From Vulcanisaeta distributa (GTDB lineage: Archaea; Thermoproteota; Thermoprotei; Thermoproteales; Thermocladiaceae): a DNA stretch of 8,942 nt. Numbering within the stretch: the stretch's first letter is position 1; the number at the start of each line of letters is the position of its first letter. The position numbers and the translations under genes are program-made. The notes under the pieces were generated by a model. That model saw only the letters and a program-made list of their open reading frames with translations. It was not told the DNA's origin and did no database searches. The stretch is from NCBI GenBank assembly GCA_002506645.1, contig DAXY01000035.1, forward strand, positions 10,349 to 19,290, in the 5' to 3' direction. This document shows positions 1 through 5,971 of the stretch, in pieces.

Positions 1-1403
1 GCCCTCTCCATGACCACTAATACGAATTTACCTAGGTCTATCAACTCATTTAGTGAAAATGCCCTTAACCTGTTCATCAATGACTCAACATTATCAGCAT
101 GCGTAGTACCTAGCACTTGAAGGCCGGCATTAACGCCGTGAACCAAGGCCTCGAAGTGGTCCCTCTCCCTCAATTCACCAATTACCAACACGCCAAACCC
201 CCTATGCAGTGATTTAAGTACCTCCTCCGTCTTACCTATTATTGACCTAACCTTAACGCTTGGCACGGGTAGTTCCAGGGACTCATCAGTCTCGTCGATA
301 TAGATCCTCCTTAAGTTCGGGGGTAGCGCCATATCTAGCGCGTTCAGTAGCGTTGTCTTACCGCTCGATGGCGGGCCCATTATCAACATGTTGAAGCCAC
401 TACGTAATGCCGTGATTAACCTACCCGCATCCTCAATGCCTATTGAGCCTAGTTCTATTAAGTCACTGATCGTGAATACCCTCTTATGAAGTCTCACGTG
501 TATGGACAACCCCTCAACTAAGGGCCACCTATCCACCGAGACCCTAAGCTTCTTACCATTAACCGCGATAGAGAATTTACCGCTTGGGTTATCCACCGAG
601 ACCCGAACACCGCTTATATTGGCTATCCTGAGGAACTGCTCGGCAATACCCTGAGCATCAATGCCGACAACCCTGCAAATCCCATGCCTGGCGTGATTAA
701 TGTATATGGAGTCCTGGGTTATGAAGATGTCCTCAACCTCCTGATCCAGGATTATGGGCGCTAAATCACCGAGACCGAGACTGGCGAGTATCAATGACGA
801 CTTAAGTGCGGAGTCCTCAATAAACATTGATAGGAACCTCCCCCTCGATGATATTAATGATGAGAGCGAATACTCACCATTGGGAACAACCCTCCTAACT
901 AGTTCGATTAAGTAACTCAAATAACTATTATTAACCCTATGAAGCTCGAGAACGCACTCACCATCCTCAATTAAGAATTTAGGGTATGAAATTGAGAATT
1001 GATCATTCACTGGTTTAACGCTATCAATTACTAATGAGAATTCGCCAATCACGATAACGGAGCCCTCCCTAAACGACTCCACCCTCAAGACCCGGGCGTT
1101 ATCCTTAATCAGTAGGTTAAGGAGCTTATTTATGAATTCCTGCTTACCGCTTGATTTACGTACAGCATTAATGATTAATTTCGTATTAGTTAGCTCGCAG
1201 GCGCTCAATGCCTCAATTACGTCAAAATCAAACGTGCCCTTAATAGCCGCGTTAGAAAGACTTCTCGTGAGACTACACCTACTAATTAATGGGCATTTAA
1301 TGCAGTTCAGGACTTGATGGGCGATCACAAGCCTAGCTAATGCTGAATCCTCCCAATTCAGCGTATTGGTTGAATACGTGGGGCTTCGTATCACCTGCTT
1401 CAC
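1..1403 (-). CDS. Type II/IV secretion system ATPase (VirB11/GspE/archaeal pilus type), 3' end cut by the window edge
   Basis: This is a hexameric secretion ATPase that would power assembly of a pilus or other type IV filament from the cytoplasmic face of the membrane. About 467 codons are in the window and the C-terminus lies beyond the left edge. Visible motifs are a Walker A GPPSSGKTT at residues 343-351, an Asp-box-like IDETDE shortly after it, a Walker B-type VLVIGELRERD with the glutamate near residue 410, and a His-box GTTHAD with H435. Together these are diagnostic of the GspE/PilT/VirB11 family. The N-terminal half (about 1-230) is less conserved and carries cysteines C34, C37, C43 and C69. 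In-frame stops at 1416-1421 limit the start to GTG 1403 or GTG 1394; I took 1403, with little confidence between the two. There is no clear TATA box, so read-through from the TFB gene 26 bases upstream is plausible. The cognate membrane protein (TadC/FlaJ type) is not in the window. The particular pilus or secretion system cannot be named. Confidence 0.9.
   Translation of the reverse strand, partial: MKQVIRSPTYSTNTLNWEDSALARLVIAHQVLNCIKCPLISRCSLTRSLSNAAIKGTFDFDVIEALSACELTNTKLIINAVRKSSGKQEFINKLLNLLIKDNARVLRVESFREGSVIVIGEFSLVIDSVKPVNDQFSISYPKFLIEDGECVLELHRVNNSYLSYLIELVRRVVPNGEYSLSSLISSRGRFLSMFIEDSALKSSLILASLGLGDLAPIILDQEVEDIFITQDSIYINHARHGICRVVGIDAQGIAEQFLRIANISGVRVSVDNPSGKFSIAVNGKKLRVSVDRWPLVEGLSIHVRLHKRVFTISDLIELGSIGIEDAGRLITALRSGFNMLIMGPPSSGKTTLLNALDMALPPNLRRIYIDETDESLELPVPSVKVRSIIGKTEEVLKSLHRGFGVLVIGELRERDHFEALVHGVNAGLQVLGTTHADNVESLMNRLRAFSLNELIDLGKFVLVVMER
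530..604. repeat. 15-base direct repeat with an exact 60-base period inside the ATPase gene
   Basis: The 15 bases tatccaccgagaccc occur at 530-544 and again at 590-604, exactly 20 codons apart and in frame. They encode the same V-S-V-D core in two nearby predicted beta strands (RVSVDN and LRVSVDR) of the secretion ATPase. The flanking bases do not match. This fits either a short local duplication or chance reuse of codons in repeated beta strands. Confidence 0.5.
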
Positions 1404-1414
1404 CAGGTAGGTGA
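1391..1414. repeat. Overlapping inverted repeats around the ATPase start codon
   Basis: The 6-base arms TCACCT (1391-1396) and AGGTGA (1409-1414) flank a 12-base centre. Two alternative 5-bp hairpins share the same bases: 1393-1397 with 1404-1408, and 1400-1404 with 1410-1414. The proposed GTG start at 1403 lies inside. Read on the minus strand, the downstream arm AGGTGA looks like an archaeal Shine-Dalgarno core and the upstream arm TCACCT would pair with it. The inverted repeat is seen directly; a role as an operator or translational hairpin is inference. Confidence 0.4.
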
Positions 1415-1429
1415 GTTATCAATGCATGC

Positions 1430-2251
1430 CTAATTACGGCATAACCTACGTATGTAATCCCTTAGAGTGTATTGACTAACCTGGAGGGACCTCGCCACGT
1501 CCTCCACCCTTAATCCATGGCCAAGCCTCTTACCCACGCAGTAGATGATTGCCGCAGCCACCACTGGTGGGCTCCTCGACTGTATTACGGGCTTCCTAAG
1601 CGAGTCGAGGAATTTCTCGGCCTCGGGATATATCGTGACCCAGGAATCACCAAATAATTTGATAAGCCCTGACCTCATGAGGGAGAGTATTCTATCCCTC
1701 AAACTATACCTAAGCCCAATGGTGGATAACGAGTCTCTTATGGCTTCAAAGGTTAGCTTATGACCGCTTGACTTACATATATTTATGACTTGCCTCGTAC
1801 TTACGGGCAAACTATGCGTTAGTATTACATAAAGCATTGCGGCGACCGCGGCCTCGTAATACGTCACCGATAGCGTGTCCCTACTTATTATCTTTTTAAA
1901 AATGTGTTTAGCCTCCTCGACATACTCATCGCTAATTCCAAGGGACCTGGCTATGAATCGCATGCAATCATAAGCCCTATATATAGAGTAGCTTTCGCGC
2001 CTAACCCTGAATAATTCATTAATTGCCCTCAACCTCCTATAAATGCTCAACCTCGCTTCATTACTCCTTAAGCTTCTTTCCACCGACTTCCACACAGGTG
2101 ATAGGTCGATTTCCTCACTATCTAGTAATGGAGATGCTTGCGCATACGTATCGTAAACGTATACCGAACCAATCACAGTTCCGCAGTTCATACATACGTA
2201 TTGCCCATCCTTCTCGATAATCCTCTGACTGCCGCAGTAGGGACATTGCAT
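1430..2251 (-). CDS. tfb: Transcription initiation factor B (TFIIB-like) paralogue, divergent
   Basis: TFB bridges TBP-TATA-BRE DNA and RNA polymerase at archaeal promoters. The 273-residue protein has an N-terminal zinc ribbon with CPYC (C3, C6) and CMNC (C20, C23). A first cyclin-like repeat follows at about 62-162 and a second at about 170-270. The second ends in a recognition helix-turn-helix (VEDVARSLQVSQYTLRDYIR) that matches the TFB BRE-contact region. Canonical archaeal TFBs are usually about 300 residues or more and have a conserved B-reader/linker with a G-P-W then H-D-x-G-L pattern after the ribbon. Here residues 28-60 are Tyr/Ser/Asp-rich and show no such pattern, so I call it an alternative TFB and not the main housekeeping one. 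The ATG start at 2251 places a TATA-like box at the leaderless distance. It ends 26 bases before the secretion ATPase and follows rpo8 on the same strand. The targets of this TFB are unknown. Confidence 0.88.
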   Translation of the reverse strand: MQCPYCGSQRIIEKDGQYVCMNCGTVIGSVYVYDTYAQASPLLDSEEIDLSPVWKSVERSLRSNEARLSIYRRLRAINELFRVRRESYSIYRAYDCMRFIARSLGISDEYVEEAKHIFKKIISRDTLSVTYYEAAVAAMLYVILTHSLPVSTRQVINICKSSGHKLTFEAIRDSLSTIGLRYSLRDRILSLMRSGLIKLFGDSWVTIYPEAEKFLDSLRKPVIQSRSPPVVAAAIIYCVGKRLGHGLRVEDVARSLQVSQYTLRDYIRRLCRN

Positions 2252-2271
2252 GGCGATATGACTTCATCCTC

Positions 2272-2283
2272 GTTATTAATAAG
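2272..2283 (-). promoter_or_regulatory. Probable TATA box for the TFB gene
   Basis: On the minus strand this reads cttattaataac, centred about 26 bases before the ATG at 2251, which fits a leaderless transcript. A second A/T element (gcatataaa, about 2291-2299) would give a leader of about 20 bases and could serve instead. Confidence 0.45.
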
Positions 2284-2358
2284 TCCAGTGTTTATATGCA
2301 AAACAGCTTAGGATTACTAAACTCCGGTAGGGTGTGAGGGTTTACTAAAACTTTTGGC

Positions 2359-2709
2359 CTACCTCAACGCCTTCAGGCCTATGTAAACCTTCTCACCGAC
2401 CTTAACCTCACCCCTGAAATTATTAATATCCATTATTAGGCCCCCTATTGACACCTTAACACTACTTTCGCTCACGTGGTACACGATGCCATTCATGTAC
2501 ACATCCCAGTTGGATGAGTAATTCGGGTCCTTCTCATTACTAATACTGACCTTAACGTTATCCCCCTGCTTAATATCAACGCCAATAACGTCTCTAGGGT
2601 ACTCAAGGGCTAGGGACACCCCAGATTCACTACTCATTTCAAGTCTCACTATACCTCTGTAACTCGTGGACTTAACACCCACCACCCTGAAATCGCCACT
2701 TAATTGCAT
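2359..2709 (-). CDS. rpo8: DNA-directed RNA polymerase subunit Rpo8 (RpoG, RPB8 homologue)
   Basis: This 116-residue protein has the signature of the RPB8 family: YMNGIVY at residues 71-77 followed by VSIGGLIMDI at 86-95. These correspond to the eukaryotic RPB8 'YVMYGKVY ... SYGGLLM' segment at the end of its OB-fold. The N-terminal half (LEYPRDVIGVDIKQGDNVKV) matches the RPB8 pattern in which a hydrophobic strand leads into a 'GD' turn. Archaeal Rpo8 is known mainly from Crenarchaeota and their relatives, is about this size, and is a small peripheral subunit of the polymerase. The ATG at 2709 lies about 24 bases from an A/T-rich box in the spacer shared with the divergent Sm-like gene. The TFB gene follows 107 bases downstream with its own promoter-like element. 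The call rests on remembered motifs, not an alignment; a generic OB-fold protein is the alternative. Confidence 0.78.
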   Translation of the reverse strand: MQLSGDFRVVGVKSTSYRGIVRLEMSSESGVSLALEYPRDVIGVDIKQGDNVKVSISNEKDPNYSSNWDVYMNGIVYHVSESSVKVSIGGLIMDINNFRGEVKVGEKVYIGLKALR

Positions 2710-2724
2710 TGCGCGGCGGTAAGG

Positions 2725-2741
2725 AAAAATACTAAAAAAGC
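2725..2741 (-). promoter_or_regulatory. Probable TATA box for rpo8
   Basis: On the minus strand the A/T run gcttttttagtattttt is centred about 24 bases before the ATG at 2709, the distance expected for a leaderless archaeal transcript. It overlaps the TATA-like element used in the opposite direction. Confidence 0.5.
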
Positions 2742-2747
2742 TTATCT
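2733..2747 (+). promoter_or_regulatory. Probable TATA box for the Sm-like protein gene
   Basis: The run aaaaaagcttatctt is centred about 25 bases before the ATG at 2767. It overlaps the rpo8 element by several bases, so the two promoters may compete for TBP/TFB. Confidence 0.5.
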
Positions 2748-2766
2748 TATGTAATTTCGATTAATC

Positions 2767-3189
2767 ATGTCATTACTAGCCGACGCGGCCAGGAGATTCA
2801 ATGCGGAGTTACTGAACATGGTTAATAAGGAGGTCAGGGTAACCACCAGTATGGGCACTACGTACCAGGGAATGCTCGTAGGAATTGACAGCTCACTAAA
2901 TATAATGCTTATGGATGCCGTTAATAATAAGAACGAGAGATTTTCACGGGTCTTGATAATGAGCCACGCAATAATCGACGTGGTACTCGTTCAGGAATTC
3001 ATTGACCTTAGGGAATTCGCCAGGTACATCGATAAGTACTTCCCGGGCATGGTTAAGTACGTGGAGGAAGCCAACGTTGTTCAGGTAGGTAATGTGAAGG
3101 TCACGACGGCAGGTGTTGAGGGTTCTGGACCCCTGGCCAAGCGCGTTAAGGAGTTATTTGATGAGTTCATGTCCAAGCGGAGGGCGTGA
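2767..3189 (+). CDS. Sm-like archaeal protein (LSm/SmAP) with C-terminal extension, SmAP3 type
   Basis: Sm-like archaeal proteins form ring oligomers that bind U-rich RNA. The Sm1 motif is visible at about residues 19-51 (NKEVRVTTSMGTTYQGMLVG, then DSSLNIMLMDA). A degenerate Sm2 strand pair follows at about 59-75 (FSRVLIMSHAIIDVVLV), in which the usual I-R-G triplet of Sm2 is replaced by I-M-S. A simple LSm is about 75-80 residues; this one has 140. The extra part (about 76-140) looks mixed alpha/beta and matches the two-domain layout known for SmAP3 of Pyrobaculum. The altered Sm2 may weaken canonical uridine binding (inference). It diverges from rpo8 and is followed 59 bases later by tgtA, which has its own TATA-like box. 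The ATG start is preceded by a TATA-like box at leaderless distance. Confidence 0.85.
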   Translation: MSLLADAARRFNAELLNMVNKEVRVTTSMGTTYQGMLVGIDSSLNIMLMDAVNNKNERFSRVLIMSHAIIDVVLVQEFIDLREFARYIDKYFPGMVKYVEEANVVQVGNVKVTTAGVEGSGPLAKRVKELFDEFMSKRRA

Positions 3190-3216
3190 TTTCCGCTAAA
3201 ACCATGATGAGGTATG

Positions 3217-3230
3217 CCTTTTAGATAAAT
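3217..3230 (+). promoter_or_regulatory. Probable TATA box for tgtA
   Basis: The run ccttttagataaat is centred about 25 bases before the ATG at 3249, and no Shine-Dalgarno sequence precedes that ATG. Both points suggest a leaderless mRNA. Confidence 0.5.
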
Positions 3231-3248
3231 CCTCCCCCTAATTCCTGA

Positions 3249-4889
3249 ATGTCCTTTGAAATACTTGAGAAGGATCTGGCTGGGAGAATTGGTAGGCTGA
3301 GGACTAGGTCAGGCATTATCGAGACCCCCGCGTTATTCCCAGTAATAAATCCCGTGAAGCAGGTAGTATCGCTGAAGGAAATCGCTGAGGTGGGCTTTAA
3401 CCAAGTAATAACAAATGCCTACCTCCTCAAGAGACATTACGGTGACTTGGTCAGGGAAGTTGGTGTACATAAACTACTTAATTGGGATAAACCCATAATG
3501 ACTGACTCAGGGGCATATCAACTGCTCATGTATGGTAAGGTCGAGGTATCGCCGGACGAGATCCTCAATTACGAGGTGGGCATAGGCACGGACATCGGCG
3601 TAATACTCGACATACCAACCCAGTGGGGTAGGCCTAGGGAGGCCGTGTTACTTGAGGTTGAGGAGACCCTGAGGAGGGCCAGGGCCGCCCTGGTGAAGGC
3701 CAGGATGTGGGATCCGGAGCATAGAATGCTCCTTGTAGGCCCAGTACAGGGAGGTGATAAGCTCGACATACTGGGTTATTCGGCATTGAAGATGGGTGAG
3801 TTGGATTTCGACATATACGCCATTGGTAGTCCAACAACGCTCCTTGAGGAGTATGACTTCGCCACAATAATGAGGATGATAGCCATAGCCAAGGAAAGAT
3901 TACCGCCAGGTAAGCCAGTGCACCTATTCGGAGCTGGGCACCCGTTGATACTGCCCTTCGCCGTGGCCCTGGGCGTTGACTTGTTCGACTCAGCGAGTTA
4001 CGTCCTATACGCCCGCGATGATAGAATAATCCTCAGGGATAGAACAGTGAGGCTCAACGAGGTTAGGGTTGATAGGATACCCTGCAACTGCCCTGTGTGC
4101 AGGAGATACACCGTTAAGGAGTTGATGAGCATGAATAAGGCCGAGCGTGAGCGATTACTGGCCATCCACAACCTATACGTACTTTGGGAGGAACTTCAGG
4201 AGGTTAAGGCTAGGATAAAGGAGGGGACGCTTTGGGAGTACCTGGAGGAGAAGGCAGGTGGTGATGCCAGGGTTAAGTCAGCGCTGTTGGCGCTAAGGAG
4301 AGGATTAAAGGCGTTGTTAAGGGTGGTCCCGGACGAGTCTGGGCGCGTTAGGGCACTGCACGTAACATCTATGGAATCCCTAAGTAGGCCGGAAATGATT
4401 AGGCACGTAGAGAGGCTCCTCAATAATTATGAACCACCACAGGGATGCGTAGTCCTTGTACTACCCGGCGAACTACTTGATAGGCCATACATAAGGGATC
4501 CCCTGGTCTCTTGGTTAATAAATCAATTATTAACCAATGAATTACTCGGTAGGATACACGTGGTTGTGGATAACCCGGTCCTGGGGCCAATACCCTACGA
4601 AATAAGCGAGATATACCCACTCTCGCAGCATGAGTACCCAGAGCCTGTCCCAGGCTACCTACGTTCATTATCCCACGGCTTACTGATTAAGTACCTAGCG
4701 AAATTAAGGGATAGAGGGTTTACAGATGCTGTGGTAATTATTAAGGGGACCCACGGTAAGTTAGTTAATAAGCTAATGAGGCTAGGCTTTAAGGGCCTAA
4801 CAACGCTTGAGGTTGTATCGAGGCAGGAATTGTTTTCGTTAATGCCCTGGGTCATTAGGCAGTTGGGCAGTATCCAATGCGTGGATTAG
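3249..4889 (+). CDS. tgtA: Archaeosine tRNA-guanine transglycosylase
   Basis: TgtA swaps guanine for preQ0 at position 15 in the D-loop of archaeal tRNAs, the first committed step of archaeosine formation. The TIM-barrel catalytic domain covers about residues 1-340. It contains MTDSGAYQ with the general-acid candidate D86, VGPVQGG at 163-169, HLFGAGHP at 225-232, and the nucleophile candidate D247 in VDLFDSASYVLYARD. The zinc site is C279, C281, C284 and H307. D86 and D247 correspond to D95 and D249 of the Pyrococcus enzyme. Residues about 350-546 form an alpha/beta domain with an EIYPLSQHEYPEPVPGY stretch like the C1 domain of archaeal TGT. I cannot recognise a C-terminal PUA domain; at 546 residues the protein is shorter than the roughly 580-residue Pyrococcus enzyme. 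The gene lies after the Sm-like gene, and its TAG stop overlaps the stop of the convergent PAC2 gene. Confidence 0.95.
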   Translation: MSFEILEKDLAGRIGRLRTRSGIIETPALFPVINPVKQVVSLKEIAEVGFNQVITNAYLLKRHYGDLVREVGVHKLLNWDKPIMTDSGAYQLLMYGKVEVSPDEILNYEVGIGTDIGVILDIPTQWGRPREAVLLEVEETLRRARAALVKARMWDPEHRMLLVGPVQGGDKLDILGYSALKMGELDFDIYAIGSPTTLLEEYDFATIMRMIAIAKERLPPGKPVHLFGAGHPLILPFAVALGVDLFDSASYVLYARDDRIILRDRTVRLNEVRVDRIPCNCPVCRRYTVKELMSMNKAERERLLAIHNLYVLWEELQEVKARIKEGTLWEYLEEKAGGDARVKSALLALRRGLKALLRVVPDESGRVRALHVTSMESLSRPEMIRHVERLLNNYEPPQGCVVLVLPGELLDRPYIRDPLVSWLINQLLTNELLGRIHVVVDNPVLGPIPYEISEIYPLSQHEYPEPVPGYLRSLSHGLLIKYLAKLRDRGFTDAVVIIKGTHGKLVNKLMRLGFKGLTTLEVVSRQELFSLMPWVIRQLGSIQCVD

Positions 4890-5614
4890 ATGTAGTGCGG
4901 TGGGCCCTCCTTACGTTTCATACTCTCCTGCAACTCCTTAAGCTCCTTATCGATCATTTCCGCAAGCTCCCTCAACCTACTAACGTCAACCTTAACACCC
5001 GTTAATTCCTTTAGGAATTGAATAGCAACTATGGCCGCGTTTGGGTCTGCGCGGAATGGCTCGGCATAGGGCAATACCGATATTGCGGGCACGCCCAATC
5101 TTTCAAACTCGTTCATTAACAGAGCCAGCGGCCCAACCATTGCATAGTTAAGCTCCATGAGCTTGACCCTACCCAGGGAGTGCCTACTCCTATACTCGGT
5201 GGTTACGGCAATCCTCAATTCATCCAAGTCCTCACCCCTCAACCTATTATCAAGCCCGCCGAAGAGTATGGCCTCCCTAAAGCCATTAATGTAGACCCAA
5301 CGGGCAATGGCCTTAACCACGTCATGGGCATACTTAGTCATGAAATCGCCATCCCAATGTATTATGGATATCGTGAACTCAGCCCCGGGGCAGTAATAAA
5401 TCTCGCCGGGTGTTGAGAGTATGTTCGTACTAATGATGTAGGCGCTTAACGGGGGCTCCCTGGGCATTTCTATAAACCCAACCCTACGGCAATTGAGGAC
5501 GTTGGACAGGTGCTGCACGACTAAATAACCGACCATGCCTATCCCAGCAAATCCCGTTAGAAAGTAGATAGGCCTCAGTATCGGCTCTATTATGTTAATC
5601 CTTACATTACCCAC
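4886..5614 (-). CDS. PAC2-family protein, probable proteasome assembly chaperone (PbaB-like)
   Basis: PAC2-family proteins assist assembly of the 20S proteasome alpha ring in eukaryotes, and the archaeal PbaA/PbaB proteins are their relatives. The 242 residues show the family layout: an early glycine-rich GFAGIGMVGY at 21-30, a central ILFGGLDNRL near 116-125, GPLALLMNEFERLGVPAISVLP near 161-182, and a helical C-terminus (VSRLRELAEMIDKELKELQE). The last three residues are H-Y-I, with penultimate Tyr as in the HbYX motif used to dock on proteasome alpha rings, although His replaces the usual hydrophobic residue. The start is GTG at 5614; a TATA-like box about 29 bases upstream supports it and I see no better in-frame start nearby. 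It converges on tgtA with a 4-base stop overlap and diverges from rps17e. PbaA versus PbaB cannot be settled from motifs alone. Confidence 0.82.
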   Translation of the reverse strand: MGNVRINIIEPILRPIYFLTGFAGIGMVGYLVVQHLSNVLNCRRVGFIEMPREPPLSAYIISTNILSTPGEIYYCPGAEFTISIIHWDGDFMTKYAHDVVKAIARWVYINGFREAILFGGLDNRLRGEDLDELRIAVTTEYRSRHSLGRVKLMELNYAMVGPLALLMNEFERLGVPAISVLPYAEPFRADPNAAIVAIQFLKELTGVKVDVSRLRELAEMIDKELKELQESMKRKEGPPHYI

Positions 5615-5637
5615 GGCAGTAGTAAACGCATAAGCCA

Positions 5638-5649
5638 GCTATTAAAAGC
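5638..5649 (-). promoter_or_regulatory. Probable TATA box for the PAC2 gene
   Basis: On the minus strand this reads gcttttaatagc, centred about 29 bases before the GTG start at 5614. It supports GTG as the true start, with almost no leader. Confidence 0.45.
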
Positions 5650-5675
5650 ATTAGCACTGCATTAAGTGACGTAAG

Positions 5676-5684
5676 ACTTTAAAG
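5676..5684 (+). promoter_or_regulatory. Probable TATA box for rps17e
   Basis: The element actttaaag is centred about 28 bases before the ATG at 5708. A second A/T stretch (ggttaaaaag, 5686-5695) lies too close to the ATG to be the main TATA box of a leaderless message. Confidence 0.45.
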
Positions 5685-5707
5685 GGGTTAAAAAGTACGG
5701 CTGTTCA

Positions 5708-5938
5708 ATGGGGCGTGTAAGGCCTAGGTACATAAAGAGTTTAGCGAGGAGGTTACTCGAGGTTTACCCAGACAAGTTTAGCGATGATTTTGAGACGAAT
5801 AAGAAGGTAGTTGCTGAGTTGGCCGATATACCAAGTAAGACGGTCCGTAATAAGGTGGCTGGCGAAATAACGAGGATGGTGAAGAGGATGAAGGTGAGTG
5901 CCGAGGAGGGACCTGAGGTTGAACTAGAGGGACAATAA
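5708..5938 (+). CDS. rps17e: Small ribosomal subunit protein S17e (eS17)
   Basis: This is a 76-residue basic protein of the 30S subunit, shared by archaea and eukaryotes and absent from bacteria. The family pattern is clear: [21 protein letters not shown] at the start, [11 protein letters not shown] at 22-32, then a helix with [20 protein letters not shown]. The core is about 60 residues; the last 15 form an acidic tail ([11 protein letters not shown]). It starts with ATG and has its own TATA-like box. It is followed after 33 bases by the small heat-shock gene, whose TATA-like box begins almost at the S17e stop. S17e itself diverges from the PAC2 gene across a 93-base spacer. Confidence 0.95.
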   Translation: MGRVRPRYIKSLARRLLEVYPDKFSDDFETNKKVVAELADIPSKTVRNKVAGEITRMVKRMKVSAEEGPEVELEGQ

Positions 5939-5940
5939 AG

Positions 5941-5949
5941 GTTTATTAA
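5941..5949 (+). promoter_or_regulatory. Probable TATA box for the small heat-shock gene
   Basis: The element gtttattaa begins two bases after the S17e stop codon and is centred about 26 bases before the ATG at 5972. No palindromic heat-shock operator is visible beside it. Confidence 0.5.
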
Positions 5950-5971
5950 GCCGCACAATTCTTGCTCTTGT

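Noticed and set aside
1132..1317. Plus-strand open frame opposite the ATPase
   Set aside because: Its translation has no recognisable features and it lies wholly opposite a clear secretion-ATPase gene.
1545..1763. Plus-strand open frame opposite TFB
   Set aside because: Antisense shadow of the second cyclin repeat of TFB; no promoter or Shine-Dalgarno sequence.
3204..3248. Possible C/D box sRNA: ATGATGA (C box) at 3204-3210 and CTGA (D box) at 3245-3248
   Set aside because: No D'/C' pair or closing stem is visible, the length is short, and the region is occupied by the tgtA TATA-like box.
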